DNA of 64,000 bases from Lentilactobacillus farraginis DSM 18382 = JCM 14108 (lineage in GTDB: Bacteria > Bacillota > Bacilli > Lactobacillales > Lactobacillaceae), in the NCBI RefSeq assembly GCF_000583655.1, contig NZ_BAKI01000004.1, positions 55,286 through 119,285 of the forward strand, written 5' to 3'. A program made the translations under genes and the position numbers. Numbering within the stretch: the first letter of the stretch is position 1; each line of letters starts with the position of its first letter. Positions 38,899 to 49,415 of the stretch are shown piece after piece. Under the pieces are notes generated by a model. It saw only the letters and a list, made by a program, of their open reading frames with translations, was not told where the DNA came from and made no database searches.

Positions 38899-41214
38899 TC
38901 AAACCGATTTCTTTTTAAAAACCTCCCGAGGCTTACTGCCGTTTTGTGGGCCGATATAACCACGATTCTCAAGATCGTCAATCAGCCTGGCCGCCCGATT
39001 ATAACCAATCCGAAAGTGTCGTTGAAGTAACGACGTACTTGCCTTTTGCTCGTTAACCACAAATGAAAGGGCATCGTCAAATAAATCGTCTTCCGAATCG
39101 GCCTCATCTTCCTGCTTGATTTCTTCATCGCTGACCATCATGGATTCATCATAATCAGCCGACTGCTGATCCGTAATGAATTTAACTACTCGTGAGACAT
39201 CTTTGTCCGGAATAAAAGCGCCCTGAACCCGAATCGGGGTGTTGGAATCAATCGGTAGAAAGAGCATATCCCCTCTTCCAAGTAATTTTTCGGCACCGTT
39301 CGTATCGATAATGGTTCGCGAATCAATCCCGCTTGAAACGGCAAAAGCAATTCTCGATGGTACGTTGGCTTTAATCAAACCGGTAATGACGTCTACCGAA
39401 GGCCGTTGGGTTGCCAAAATCATATGAATCCCGGCAGCCCGACCCATCTGCGCCAAGCGAATGATTGCGGCTTCCACATCATTGGAAACCGTCATCATCA
39501 AATCAGCTAATTCATCAACAATCACGACAATGTATGGCATTGGCTGAATTTTAACATCGTTTTCCTGATTGTTTTTAGCCGCAAACTCATTAAACGTACT
39601 GATTTTTCGCTGACCATACTTTGCAAACAGTTCATAGCGGTTTTCCATTTCCGAAACCACCTTTTGAAGTGCCCGAGCGGCTTTCTTAGGCTCTGAAACA
39701 ACCGGACTCAGTAAATGCGGAATACCATTATAAACGCCTAATTCAACTTTTTTGGGATCAATCAACATCAACTTAACCTGACTGGGTCGGGCATTCAGCA
39801 AAATACTGGTAATAATGCCATTAATGGCAACCGATTTCCCGCTACCCGTTGAACCGGCGATCAATAAATGCGGCATCTTAGTCAAATCCGCCGTAATGAC
39901 ATTTCCATTGACATCCTTCCCCAGTGGCACTTGAAGTAAGTGACCATGCCGATCAGGTTGATGTTCAACCACATCTCTGAAAGAAACGGTCGCGATTTTT
40001 CGATTAGGAACTTCGATACCGACCAATGACTTTCCGGGAATCGGCGCCTCAATTCGAATATCTTTAGCCGCCAAAGCCAAGGCAATATCATCGGCTAAAT
40101 TAACAATTCGACTAACCTTGACACCAATATCCGGGTGGATTTCATATTTAGTAACCGACGGCCCCAGGCTAACATGCTTAATTTCTGCTTTAACGCCAAA
40201 ACTGTCCAATGTTTTTTGAAGAACTTTGGCATTATGATCAATCGATTTTAACTCACCGGATTGATCATCTTGTGACATTTGCGTTAACAAATCCGGTGTT
40301 GGCAGGCGATAAGAATCATCTTCCTGAACGTTTACCAGATCCACATCGCTGGCCTGCTTTTTAGCAGGTTTTTCAGCAGTATCTTTTTTTGCCGCTGCCG
40401 ATGACGCAGGCTGCTGTTTTGCTTCATCGGCAACCGGCATTCCTGAAATCGTAATAGCCGAAGTCGAAAACGACTGCTGCTCTTCCGATGACTTGGGTTG
40501 TTTTGGGGATGACACCTCTTTTTTCGGTATCTCACCGGCTGGCTTTGACGAAGATCGGTTGGCTTTAAAACGGCTAACCCTGTCTTTAATTTCAACAGCC
40601 GTTTGAAAACCAACTGTCACGGCTTTTCGAATACCAATAAAGGCTTTGTTAAATGAAATATTAAACAAGACAAACCCACCGGCAACAATTAGCAGCACAC
40701 TAACAATGCCAACGCCGATATTGCCAACCAGCATATGTAAAAAGACAAAGCAGATTGCCGATAAAATGCCGCCGCCGATATTTGATGTTGTATTTGAGGA
40801 TGTCATGTCATCCGTCAGTTTTCCCCAATTAACAGTCACAAAATCAACTGGTTGAGCTGTTTGAAAATATTCAGCCAAACTGAGAATTGTCAAAATCCCC
40901 AATAGAATCATGCAGGTACCAAATAAATGGCGCCATTTCACCTTTGGTAATCGGGAAAAGCCGGCCAGCCAAATGCCGCCAGCCATTATTGCGGCCAATC
41001 CAATCGGATATAAAGCACCGACAAAAATCCGGGTCAAATTAATAATAAAAATACCGACAATGCCAGCCTGAAAAAGGCCCAATAATGCCCAAACAGCCAT
41101 CACAATGCCCACAATATTAACTGCATACTTTGAAAGAAAATCCGCTGATTCTTGCTTTTTGGCAGGCCGCCCCCGTTTTTTAGCGGTGCGTTTTCGAGTT
41201 CTTTTTGTTGCCAT
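38899..41214 (-). CDS. ftsK: DNA translocase FtsK/SpoIIIE
   Basis: Septum-located DNA pump that clears chromosome from the closing septum. 771 residues: basic start ([16 protein letters not shown]), about four membrane helices in residues 25-185, a proline/serine/lysine-rich linker to about 290, then the motor with Walker [10 protein letters not shown], Walker [13 protein letters not shown], and a C-terminal gamma winged helix ([21 protein letters not shown]) that reads KOPS-like sites. The ATG at 41214 follows GAGGAGAA. Upstream in-frame codons overlap that site. Confidence 0.96.
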   Translation of the reverse strand: MATKRTRKRTAKKRGRPAKKQESADFLSKYAVNIVGIVMAVWALLGLFQAGIVGIFIINLTRIFVGALYPIGLAAIMAGGIWLAGFSRLPKVKWRHLFGTCMILLGILTILSLAEYFQTAQPVDFVTVNWGKLTDDMTSSNTTSNIGGGILSAICFVFLHMLVGNIGVGIVSVLLIVAGGFVLFNISFNKAFIGIRKAVTVGFQTAVEIKDRVSRFKANRSSSKPAGEIPKKEVSSPKQPKSSEEQQSFSTSAITISGMPVADEAKQQPASSAAAKKDTAEKPAKKQASDVDLVNVQEDDSYRLPTPDLLTQMSQDDQSGELKSIDHNAKVLQKTLDSFGVKAEIKHVSLGPSVTKYEIHPDIGVKVSRIVNLADDIALALAAKDIRIEAPIPGKSLVGIEVPNRKIATVSFRDVVEHQPDRHGHLLQVPLGKDVNGNVITADLTKMPHLLIAGSTGSGKSVAINGIITSILLNARPSQVKLMLIDPKKVELGVYNGIPHLLSPVVSEPKKAARALQKVVSEMENRYELFAKYGQRKISTFNEFAAKNNQENDVKIQPMPYIVVIVDELADLMMTVSNDVEAAIIRLAQMGRAAGIHMILATQRPSVDVITGLIKANVPSRIAFAVSSGIDSRTIIDTNGAEKLLGRGDMLFLPIDSNTPIRVQGAFIPDKDVSRVVKFITDQQSADYDESMMVSDEEIKQEDEADSEDDLFDDALSFVVNEQKASTSLLQRHFRIGYNRAARLIDDLENRGYIGPQNGSKPREVFKKKSV

Positions 41215-41326
41215 TTTCGTTCTCCTCAATAAAATAATTCGTTCACAATTGGTTACTGATGCTTTATTTTAGAAAAACCGGCAGCGATTATTTGATAGTT
41301 GCACACCCGATGATTACCGCAACAGT

Positions 41327-41839
41327 TTATTTCAATTTATCGTGCGGATACCGATGAGTCCGTTCCAACTGATTGAAGTTTTGCTGTCGCAAGACTTCAT
41401 AAATGACAATTGCACAACTATTCGATAAGTTTAAAGCCCGAATATGCGCGTCATCCTGAGGAATTCGAATTGCTTTTTCAGGATTTTGACGCATAAACGG
41501 CTCCGGTAAACCGGTTGTTTCCTTACCAAACAACAAATAATAGTCCTGCTTAGGGTCTGAATAATCAGGATCGGTATAATCCTGGTTGGCAAATTTGGAA
41601 ACCAGAAATAAATTCTGAGGATTTTCAACCGTTTTCAAAAAAGCCGGTAAATTTTTGTGGTAGTTAATTTGAACCTTATTCCAGTAGTCCAAGCCGGCCC
41701 TTCTCAGGTGTTTATCGTCCAGTTTAAAGCCCAACGGCTCAATCAAATCCAAGACCGTATCGGTCCCGGCACAGGTTCTGGCAATATTTCCGGTGTTCGC
41801 CGGCATTAAGGGCTCAAATAAAACAATATGATTTGTCAT
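41327..41839 (-). CDS. trmL: tRNA (cytidine(34)-2'-O)-methyltransferase
   Basis: SPOUT-family knot enzyme that methylates the wobble base of Leu tRNAs. 170 residues: N-terminal HIVLFEPLMPANTGNIARTC, LIEPLGFKLDDKHLRRAGLDYW, the knot-region LFGKETTGLPEP and the C-terminal IRALNLSNSCAIVIYEVLRQ. It stands 14 bases after rlmA on the same strand. Confidence 0.94.
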   Translation of the reverse strand: MTNHIVLFEPLMPANTGNIARTCAGTDTVLDLIEPLGFKLDDKHLRRAGLDYWNKVQINYHKNLPAFLKTVENPQNLFLVSKFANQDYTDPDYSDPKQDYYLLFGKETTGLPEPFMRQNPEKAIRIPQDDAHIRALNLSNSCAIVIYEVLRQQNFNQLERTHRYPHDKLK

Positions 41840-41853
41840 TTTTTCCTCCGTTA

Positions 41854-42705
41854 CTAAAAATGATTAATTAAAATTGATACATCGACGGTTATTTCAGTAA
41901 GACCGTCAAGTTGAGAAGTTGATAACAAGCGCTGCCCGCGACCCCAGTGAAGCGGGGTCATAATCATCATATCGCGCCGCAGCTCCTTTGGCAGTGGAAA
42001 ACGATACGTTAATGACTGAACACTGCTGCTTGGATAATGCTTCTTAAAAAGCGCCAGTACGTTTTGGTTGGAATAGGAACTGTTGGGCTGATCATGGCCG
42101 TATAGTAATTGCCGTAATTCTTTCAAATAACCGCCATTGGGAATCACTTTAATCAATCGGCCGCCGGGTTTAATAACCCGATTAAACTCACGATACGAGG
42201 ATGGCGAAAACAAGTCAATCACACTTGAAAAAACCTTTTGATTAAAAGGCAGCCGCGCCAAATCAGCAACGCAAAAGAAGGTATTGGGGTTACCGTAACG
42301 AGTCGCTAAATTAATCCCGTCCTTTGAAATATCAAAACCAATCGCGACATCGTTACTGTGCCGACGTTCTAACAATCGAGCCAACGGGGTTCCCTCACCA
42401 CAACCGACATCTAAAATTGTTTCCGGTTCAGCTGCCAGTGAAGCCCCGATTGCCTGAATAATCCCATCAAACAAACCGGCTTGTAAAAGGCGTTGCCGGG
42501 CCATTAACATTTGGCTGTCATATTCGTTATTAGCGGCTTTGGTTAGAAAAAACAGTGTGCCCTTTTTGGAAAAGTCAAAAGCGTGTTGCGCAGGACAAAT
42601 AAGCTGATTTTGCGCAACACTTTTAAACGGTTGCCCACATACGGGACACTGAAACAGCGCTAGATGACGACTGACAAACGCGGTCCCCATTTCGATTTTT
42701 TTCAA
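41854..42705 (-). CDS. rlmA: 23S rRNA (guanine-N1)-methyltransferase, RlmA family
   Basis: Class I SAM methyltransferase with an N-terminal zinc motif (CPVCGQPF...CPAQHAFDFSKKG), the mark of RlmA proteins that methylate G745 or G748 of 23S rRNA. 283 residues; SAM loop ILDVGCGEGTPL, then GFDISKDGI and DLARLPF. The relatives include tylosin- and mycinamicin-resistance enzymes; which guanine is modified cannot be told here. The TTG at 42705 has AGG 8 bases upstream and lies 9 bases after the rluD stop. Confidence 0.88.
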   Translation of the reverse strand: MKKIEMGTAFVSRHLALFQCPVCGQPFKSVAQNQLICPAQHAFDFSKKGTLFFLTKAANNEYDSQMLMARQRLLQAGLFDGIIQAIGASLAAEPETILDVGCGEGTPLARLLERRHSNDVAIGFDISKDGINLATRYGNPNTFFCVADLARLPFNQKVFSSVIDLFSPSSYREFNRVIKPGGRLIKVIPNGGYLKELRQLLYGHDQPNSSYSNQNVLALFKKHYPSSSVQSLTYRFPLPKELRRDMMIMTPLHWGRGQRLLSTSQLDGLTEITVDVSILINHF

Positions 42706-42714
42706 TTTCCATGC

Positions 42715-43608
42715 CTACCTTTCGTAAACCGCCAAATAGGTCTTCATGTCACTTGGCAGCGGTGCCGTACAGTTGATAAACCGGCCACAAAAGGGATTAA
42801 AAAAGCGCAGCTGCCAACAATGCAAAGCCTGCCGCGGAAACGACTCATCTTTTGGATTATAAAGCCAATCGCCGACCAGCGGGTGGCCGACAGCTTTCAT
42901 ATGCACCCGAATCTGATGTGTCCGCCCAGTATGCAGCCGGATCTTTACCAGGGTCCGGTTTTTCAATCGCCTAAGCGGCCAAGCTTCAGTAACCGACATT
43001 TTACCCGGAAGACCGATTTCACGCTTAACAAGCGAATCCGCCGCCCGCCGAATCGGTAGGTAAATTTCAAAATGGTCGGTCGAAAATTGCCCCGCAACAA
43101 TTGCCAAATACGTTTTTTTAATCCGATGATCCTTTAATTGCTTATCTAATACCGAATGAGCAAAATGATGCTTGGCAAAGATTACTAATCCGCTGGTGTC
43201 TTTATCGAGGCGGGTAACAATGTGGATTTTTTGATTGGCGTAGTGCTGCCGTTGATAGTAGCCCTTAACCCGATTAACCAGGGAATCATTAGCCCGATTA
43301 TGAGCCGGTACCGAAGCTACGCCGGCCGGTTTATTAACAATCAAAAAATGTTCGTCTTCAAAAATAATCCGAATCGGCAAGTTTGAAGGTGGAACATGGT
43401 CATTTTCCGGTTCAGGCGGCAAGACAACCGTTACGATATCATTGGTGGTTAATTTTCGATTAACCAGTACCGGTTCCCCGTTCACCAAGGTTTTGCCGCC
43501 GTGATATTTAATTTTTTTAAGCAGCGTCCGGGTAATCCCATATCCCATAATAAACGTCCGAACCTTTATCGGTGCCTTGCCCTGGTAGGTCCAATTAAAT
43601 TCAGTCAT
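42715..43608 (-). CDS. rluD: RluD-family pseudouridine synthase
   Basis: Makes pseudouridine in large-subunit rRNA or tRNA. 297 residues: an S4-like N-terminal segment (ITRTLLKKIKYHGGKTLVNGEPV), the catalytic aspartate in HIVTRLDKDTSGLVIFAK, and GRTHQIRVHMKAVGHPLVGD. The ATG at 43608 overlaps the nadK end by 8 bases. In the relQ-nadK-rluD operon typical of Bacillota the exact target is usually unassigned. Confidence 0.92.
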   Translation of the reverse strand: MTEFNWTYQGKAPIKVRTFIMGYGITRTLLKKIKYHGGKTLVNGEPVLVNRKLTTNDIVTVVLPPEPENDHVPPSNLPIRIIFEDEHFLIVNKPAGVASVPAHNRANDSLVNRVKGYYQRQHYANQKIHIVTRLDKDTSGLVIFAKHHFAHSVLDKQLKDHRIKKTYLAIVAGQFSTDHFEIYLPIRRAADSLVKREIGLPGKMSVTEAWPLRRLKNRTLVKIRLHTGRTHQIRVHMKAVGHPLVGDWLYNPKDESFPRQALHCWQLRFFNPFCGRFINCTAPLPSDMKTYLAVYER

Positions 43609-44413
43609 CCAAATCAACCTTGCCAATAAATGAATTGCTGACCCGCCGCCAAAATTGCATATGCCGATACTGAGCAAATGCAATCCGTTTTTGAGAAATC
43701 CGATACTCAACTGAGGCAATCTGTCGCGTTGTGATAACCTGATGATCGCAGGTTAAGATTGTCCGATGAGTTGATTTAGGGACAATTTTTATCCACTCAT
43801 CGGGTGCGATAATTAACGGAGAGCCCAGCGTTCGAAAAACCCGGTTGTTAATCGAAGAAATCTCAGCCATCTGAATAGCATTTAGTCGCGGATTAATAAT
43901 CGCACCACCAATCGATTTATTATAAGCAGTGGACCCGCTGGGCGTCGAAATACAAAGCCCGTCACCCCGAAAACTCTCAAACAATTGGTTCTTGATATAA
44001 ACGTCCGCCACCATCGATCCACTGATTTGCTTTAACGTCGACTCATTCAACGACAGACCAATATCAGCAGCCCCACCACCGGCATAATTAACTTTAATAT
44101 CCAGCAGTGGGTAGGCAACACTTTGCCCATTATCGTTTTCCAGACTGGCCACCAAATCATTGACTTCATAATCCCGCCAATCCGTATAGAAACCCAAATG
44201 ACCCGTATGAATACCAATAAATCGAACCCGGTCGCTAATGTCCTGGTAGTGATGAAAGGCGGATAAGAGCGTCCCATCGCCACCAACCGAAACAACAATT
44301 TCAGGGTTCAACCCATCAATAATTAAATTGGGCGATTTTTCAATTTGTTTTCTCAGCAAAGTCGCCACAATGTTTGACGCCTCTACTAAATTACTGTATA
44401 TTGCTATTCTCAT
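43601..44413 (-). CDS. nadK: NAD kinase
   Basis: Phosphorylates NAD to NADP. 270 residues, with the diacylglycerol-kinase-like signature SVGGDGTLLSAFHH, the LNESTLK segment and a STPSGSTAYNKSIGG loop. Its ATG overlaps the relQ stop (ATGA), so translation is coupled with relQ. Confidence 0.96.
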   Translation of the reverse strand: MRIAIYSNLVEASNIVATLLRKQIEKSPNLIIDGLNPEIVVSVGGDGTLLSAFHHYQDISDRVRFIGIHTGHLGFYTDWRDYEVNDLVASLENDNGQSVAYPLLDIKVNYAGGGAADIGLSLNESTLKQISGSMVADVYIKNQLFESFRGDGLCISTPSGSTAYNKSIGGAIINPRLNAIQMAEISSINNRVFRTLGSPLIIAPDEWIKIVPKSTHRTILTCDHQVITTRQIASVEYRISQKRIAFAQYRHMQFWRRVSNSFIGKVDLDD

Positions 44414-45045
44414 TCTGATGACTTCCCCGCATCCCCAGTCGAAGCATCTTGCTTAGTTTCCTGAAGTTCACCACGAATTTCAGACATTTCTTCATCCAGC
44501 TTAAAGGCCGCTTCCGCGGATCGTTCCAGTCGAACTTTCAAGTCATCCGGGAACTCACCTTTATACTTGTAATTCAATGAATGTTCAACCGTTGCCCAGA
44601 AATTCATAGCAAGGGTTCGAACCTGAATTTCGGCCAAAATAACTTTCTCACCGTCCAGCATTTGAACCGGATACTCAAAAATAATGTGGTAGGAACGATA
44701 ACCACTCGGCTTTTTATTATGCACGTAGTCCCGTTCTTCCAAAATGTTAATATCCGTTCGCTTCCGTAACAAGTCCACCACCTGATAGATATCTTCAACA
44801 AATTGACACATAATCCGTAACCCGGCAATGTCTTCCATGTCTTCTTCAAGGCGGTCTTCCGAAATATGCCGCCGAACCATTTTTTCTTTAATACTGTCAA
44901 CGGGCTTAACGCGACCGGTCACAAATTCAATTGGACTTCGACCGTCCAACTTAAGAAACTGCGCGCGGATTCCCCGTAACTTAACTTTCAATTCATCAAC
45001 AGCCTGTTTGTATGGAATCAAAAAGTTGTCCCAATCTTCAACCAA
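44410..45045 (-). CDS. relQ: Small alarmone synthetase RelQ
   Basis: Makes (p)ppGpp from GTP or GDP and ATP under cell-wall and other stresses; synthetase-only protein. 211 residues: YKQAVDELKVKLRGIR, RVKPVDSIKEKM, the catalytic DIAGLRIMCQFVEDIY and EIQVRTLAMNFWATVEHSLNYKYKG. Start choice: GGAAG lies about 7 bases before a TTG at 45045, giving VEDWDNFLIPYKQ as in relatives; the GTG at 45087 lacks a good site. First gene of the relQ-nadK-rluD unit, divergent from the yjbH-like gene. Confidence 0.93.
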   Translation of the reverse strand: MVEDWDNFLIPYKQAVDELKVKLRGIRAQFLKLDGRSPIEFVTGRVKPVDSIKEKMVRRHISEDRLEEDMEDIAGLRIMCQFVEDIYQVVDLLRKRTDINILEERDYVHNKKPSGYRSYHIIFEYPVQMLDGEKVILAEIQVRTLAMNFWATVEHSLNYKYKGEFPDDLKVRLERSAEAAFKLDEEMSEIRGELQETKQDASTGDAGKSSE

Positions 45046-45190
45046 GCTATCACTTCCAATCTTTTTTATGAAATAAGCAGCTGACACCCGGCCGTCAACG
45101 CATTTGCTTTAAATCAAAACGGCCGGTTGGCTGATATTTTTTATTCATTCAGTTTTTAAATTTTACAATCAGACTATATTTTAACATAAT

Positions 45191-45224
45191 AAATGTGGAT
45201 TCCCCAAAATGGGGAAGCACATTT
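45191..45224. repeat. Near-palindrome between relQ and the yjbH-like gene
   Basis: AAATGTG and TTCCCC on the left pair with GGGGAA and CACATTT on the right around an AAAT centre, with one mismatched pair. No T run follows on either strand, so it is more likely an operator or RNA structure than a terminator. Confidence 0.6.
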
Positions 45225-45237
45225 ATGAGCAAATATA

Positions 45238-45265
45238 TTGTTTTTAGCTCAAAATTTGGTATTCT
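45238..45265 (+). promoter_or_regulatory. Candidate promoter of the yjbH-like gene
   Basis: TTGTTT (45238-45243) and TATTCT (45260-45265) with 16 bases between them; a TG precedes the -10 hexamer by one base, as in extended -10 promoters. Confidence 0.55.
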
Positions 45266-45325
45266 TAGATAAGTAAATAATTGGTATATTACTTTTATTT
45301 GTCGATTAAAAATTGGAGGGGCATT

Positions 45326-45955
45326 ATGGTTCTCGAAATTTATTTATTCATTGATCCGCTAAATCGACATTGTTATGACGCTGAAAAAACGATCGATAAC
45401 ATTTCCCGCAAGTTAAATACCAAAGTTTCCGTTCGATTCATTTCCATGTTAAATATCAAAATTTTAAACCAAATGGCAGCAAAAAATGGTCAACAATTCG
45501 ACCACAAACTGCCTTATCATATTGTACTTGATTCTAAAGCGGCATCCTTTCAGGGTAAAAGGTTGGGACGCCGTTTCTTGATGGATTTACAGCGGGAACT
45601 CCTGCTCAATCATCAAACATACAGTGATGAACTGGTTTATTGGTTGGCGGAAAATAACGGGTTGGATTGTGAAATGTTTAGGGAAGATAGACGATCGGAA
45701 TTAGCGGAAAACATGTTTCGATGTGATCAACGGATAGTTCACGAAATGTCGGTAGATGAGCCGGCGACTGCAGTGCTTTTCAATTCAGCGGTTGATAATA
45801 GTGGCGTGCTGATTAAGGATTTTGATTACAATTCTATGTTTAAGTTCTGTGCGCGAAGCGTAAAGTCCGTTCAACACTTTGAAGATTTGGTCAAGCAGCA
45901 TCAAGATAGTAATCAAGGTGCCAAGATTTTGTATCCGCAATCAAATTTCTTCTAA
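45326..45955 (+). CDS. yjbH: DsbA/YjbH-like protein, probable Spx adaptor
   Basis: About 209 residues of the thioredoxin-fold DsbA family. It lies, as yjbH does in Bacillus, between relQ-nadK and pepF-coiA, and starts EIYLFIDPLNRHCYDAEKTI. In Bacillus YjbH presents Spx to ClpXP for degradation; spx is encoded at 57847-58245 here. The CxxC redox pair is not present (only the single cysteine in RHCYDAE), so a thiol-disulfide role is unlikely and an adaptor role fits better. The ATG at 45326 follows TTGGAGGGG. Identity as true YjbH is inferred from fold and position. Confidence 0.75.
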   Translation: MVLEIYLFIDPLNRHCYDAEKTIDNISRKLNTKVSVRFISMLNIKILNQMAAKNGQQFDHKLPYHIVLDSKAASFQGKRLGRRFLMDLQRELLLNHQTYSDELVYWLAENNGLDCEMFREDRRSELAENMFRCDQRIVHEMSVDEPATAVLFNSAVDNSGVLIKDFDYNSMFKFCARSVKSVQHFEDLVKQHQDSNQGAKILYPQSNFF

Positions 45956-46035
45956 TAGAAAGTGCCTCAATTAGTTGACAGCTTCAAAATCAAACTTAAT
46001 CAGCGTGGGACGAAAGACCGTTAACTTTTAGAACC

Positions 46036-46186
46036 TAATCGAATTAGCCGAATATTTTGGGCTTAAATGTTTGGCTAATTCGATTACGTAATCGGAAAGT
46101 GTTTTTCGACGCACGTTTGCGCTCGGTAAAATCGGGATTAACCAAAACGGGACCGGACAAAATTATTTTTGTCCTGGTCCCGTTTT
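46036..46186. terminator. Two hairpins between convergent yjbH-like and pepF genes
   Basis: A 14-bp inverted repeat (TAATCGAATTAGCC at 46036-46049 and its exact complement at 46073-46086) is followed by a strong terminator at 46144-46186: AAAACGGGACCGGACAAAA pairs with its complement apart from one bulged base. A-rich and T-rich flanks let it work in both directions. The first palindrome is not needed for termination and its role is unknown. Confidence 0.75.
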
Positions 46187-46246
46187 GATGTCTTTAATAC
46201 CACCTGTTTAAATTAAAGCTGGCAACTATCAGTTTAAACCACTCAT

Positions 46247-48050
46247 TTAGAATAACTTTTCAAATTCATCAAGCCGCTCTTCAAAAATCTTAAAAGCCCG
46301 CGTTAGATAATCCGGCTGGGTCATGTCCACGCCGGCTTTTTTCATAACATTAATCGGCGTATCCGAACTACCGGACTTCAGGTAATTCAAATACCGGTCA
46401 ACATCTGCCTGACCACCGTTAACAATTTTATCAGCCAGTGTCGAAGCTGCTGCAAAGCCGGTCGCATACTGGTAAACGTAAAAGTTATAGTAGAAGTGCG
46501 GGATTCGTGACCATTCCAAGCTGATCTGTTCATCTGAAACAACCCCGTCACCATAATACTTCTGATTCAATTGACGGTAATAGTCGTCAAGAAAGTTAGC
46601 AGTTAGCGGCTGTCCCTTGGCATCCTGTTCGTGGATGTACTGTTCAAATTCTGCAAACTGGGTCTGCCGGAAAACGGTTCCCTTGAAACCGTCCAAATAA
46701 TAATTTAGAATGTGGCGCTTCATATTCTGATCATCTTTGTATTTATCCAGTAAGTAGTCAGTCAGAATATTTTCATTCGTCGTCGACGCAATTTCAGCGA
46801 CAAAAATAGAATAGTCACCGTATTGATAAGGCTGATGGTGGGAAGCGTAATAACTGTGCATACTATGACCGGTCTCGTGAATCAGCGTGTATAAATTATC
46901 CAGATTATTCTGCCAGTTCAAGAGAATAAATGGATTCGTGTCATACGTCCCTGAAGAATAGCCGCCGCTTCTTTTATAACGGTTCTCAACAACGTCAATC
47001 CACCGATTATTGAATTCTTCTTTTACATGACTGACGTATTCCGGCCCCATTACCTGAAGAGCATCGAGGGCAACTTTCTTGGACTCGTCAAATGTATATT
47101 GTGGTGACTTCTCACCAACCAAAGACGTATATAAGTCATACATATGCAATTCATCCACACCCAAAATCCGCTTACGCAAAGCGACATACCGATGCAACAA
47201 GTCCAAATGGCGGTTGACCTCGGTAATCAGGTTATCATAAACCTTAACGGGAACTTCATTTGCTGACAGAGCCGCTTCCAATGCGGAATGGTATCCCCGC
47301 AGCCGGGCCTTGAAATTATGATTTTTGACATTAGTCGTCAAAGTTGAAGCCAAGGTATGCTGAAACTGCTGATAAACCTGATACAGCTTTTGAAAAGCTT
47401 CTTTTCTGACGGTTCGATCGGCTGATTCCAGCAAAATACTGTAAACCCCTTGGGAAAGTTGAACCTGATTGCCGTTTTCATCGGTAACCGACGGAAAAGA
47501 AAGATCAGTATTATCCAGAATTCCAAACGTTTTCACCGGATGAAAAAATGTCATCGGCGCCAGCCAAAACTTCCTCGACATCATGATTCAGAATGTGCTC
47601 GCGTTTGGCAAACGTTTGATCATACAACCGTTGATAGGCCTTTAATTTAGGTTCCTGCTGATAATAGTCAGCCATTTGTTTTGGACTAAGCGTCAGCAAT
47701 TCGGGATCAAACCACGCTACCGCCGCCCCAAATCGGGCTGCCAACGACTGACTGCGGGCATACATTGCCTGATAACGGTCCTGGCTGGTGTCCTGATCGT
47801 TCTTCAGCTGGGCGTAGACATAGACCTTCTCCAGCTTACGGGAAGCCGCCAGCAGTGCTTCAGTGGCTTTTAGCAGGTCAGCTGCACTTTTCCCCAACGT
47901 TCCGGAAAGCTGCTGCAGTGCTGTCAAATCGTTTTCGACCGCCTGATAATCCGTTTCAAATTCAGAATCAGTTTGATAAATTGTTGTCAGATCCCAGGTT
48001 AATTCAACCGGTACATCTTTTCTGAGTGGTAACTGCTTTGTTTCTGCCAT
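46247..48050 (-). CDS. pepF: Oligoendopeptidase F (frameshifted)
   Basis: Zinc metallopeptidase of the M3 family that cuts oligopeptides in the cytoplasm. 601 residues when repaired. The catalytic HETGH lies in TLIHETGHSMHSYY, with the glutamate of FVAEIASTTNEN downstream. The frame breaks at about 47530-47533: the run of A after FSSG appears two bases short, so reading resumes as KTFGILDNTDLSFP. The ATG at 48050 is preferred over 48059, which lies on top of the AGGAAGGG site. It follows coiA by 38 bases. Confidence 0.92.
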
Positions 48051-48088
48051 TAATGACATCCCTTCCTCAACTATTTAACACTAGATTA

Positions 48089-49249
48089 TCACAAGAATCG
48101 ATCTGCCGTTAAAATAAACCATCGTTTTTGATCATAACTGTCAAACCAGACAGGCTGCTTTAAAATTTGAATGCCGGCCACTGAATGGCGCAGATAGCCC
48201 TGGTCATGAAGTTCAATCAACAATCGTTTGAATGCCATTTTGAAGAATCGGTGATTATCGTTAATTTGCGCAAATTCAAGCCCAAATTTTTCCCGACTCA
48301 ATTCCAGCAATCCGGCCAGCAAATCATCGGAAATAAACCGATAACCATCGTCAAAGAGCCGTAAAATCAGCCAAACCCGCCAACAAAGGATTGATTGATG
48401 AAAAATCGGCAGCCCACTCCCCTGATGACCATGACAAATCATTGGACAGCCCACAAAAAGCCGATTAAATGCGTAGCAGTCCGAAACACTTGGCAGCCAA
48501 GTCCGCCCCCGCTTCAAATTACTTCTTTGAATATTCTGCAGTTGGTGCAGCAGCAAGCGCCTGGTTGTATTGGTATTGGCCCGCCATTTAGCTGTGGGCT
48601 CACCGGACTTCAAGAATTGCAGCAATGCTTTCAAACTAAAAAAATTTTGGGTATCAGCCGTTAGTTTGCCGGCAACTTCCCGAATTTGATAATGCAGGCA
48701 ATAGTAGCCCACTTCTTTTGAAAAACAAATAAAATAAAAACCAAGCCGGCAGTGATATTGGGCAAATCTAGCTACCATATCGGAATGATAAGTACCGGTA
48801 TTGTAACGAGCCCCCAAAATCCACAGCACCCGGCGGGCAACCTGGTGATACCCAGCCGTCCGCCGTTTAATTTCCGCAAACGAAATCGGGCTGCACTGAT
48901 ATTCAATAACCGTTTGCAGCGTGGGAACATAAACATCGGCCCGTTGATTAATATTGGAAAAAACGTGTTCCAGCACGGCCGGATGGCCCAATGCGGTTAC
49001 GTCCTGCTTTATTTTCATTTTGCCGGCCAAATGTGCCTGACTCTCATTCTCACTGTATGGACACTGACTAATCGAAAGATGACTAAAATGGGCTATTCGG
49101 GATTGACCATGTTTTAAAACAACCGATTCATGACAACTTGGACAATGATAAGCCGGTTTTGAAAATGGGCTGTTTTCAGCTGCCCGCTTGGACTTCCCGC
49201 TAACCTCATCTGCTTGAATCAAGCGCCCGTTCAGTTCGGCAATCAGCAT
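48089..49249 (-). CDS. coiA: Competence protein CoiA
   Basis: Competence-linked protein needed for recombination of incoming DNA, a predicted PD-(D/E)XK-type nuclease. 386 residues: an N-terminal zinc-like motif YHCPSCHESVVLKHG with HFSHLSISQCPY, then ESQAHLAGKMKI and the EYQCSPIS segment of the nuclease-like core. GAGGAGG precedes the ATG. It lies before pepF, as in Bacillus. The 166-base gap to gshA should hold divergent promoters that I cannot place firmly. Confidence 0.9.
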   Translation of the reverse strand: MLIAELNGRLIQADEVSGKSKRAAENSPFSKPAYHCPSCHESVVLKHGQSRIAHFSHLSISQCPYSENESQAHLAGKMKIKQDVTALGHPAVLEHVFSNINQRADVYVPTLQTVIEYQCSPISFAEIKRRTAGYHQVARRVLWILGARYNTGTYHSDMVARFAQYHCRLGFYFICFSKEVGYYCLHYQIREVAGKLTADTQNFFSLKALLQFLKSGEPTAKWRANTNTTRRLLLHQLQNIQRSNLKRGRTWLPSVSDCYAFNRLFVGCPMICHGHQGSGLPIFHQSILCWRVWLILRLFDDGYRFISDDLLAGLLELSREKFGLEFAQINDNHRFFKMAFKRLLIELHDQGYLRHSVAGIQILKQPVWFDSYDQKRWFILTADRFL

Positions 49250-49415
49250 TAATAATCCCTCCTCGGATAAGCGTTCATTAATTAAGTACGGGAACAGCCA
49301 ACCATTTTTTTATTTTTGGCAAAATTCCGCAAAAATAGGGCCATATGCTATCAATCATGCCAAAATTGGTTATAATTATTGGTAAATCTATCCATCAGGA
49401 GACTGGAGACTACCA

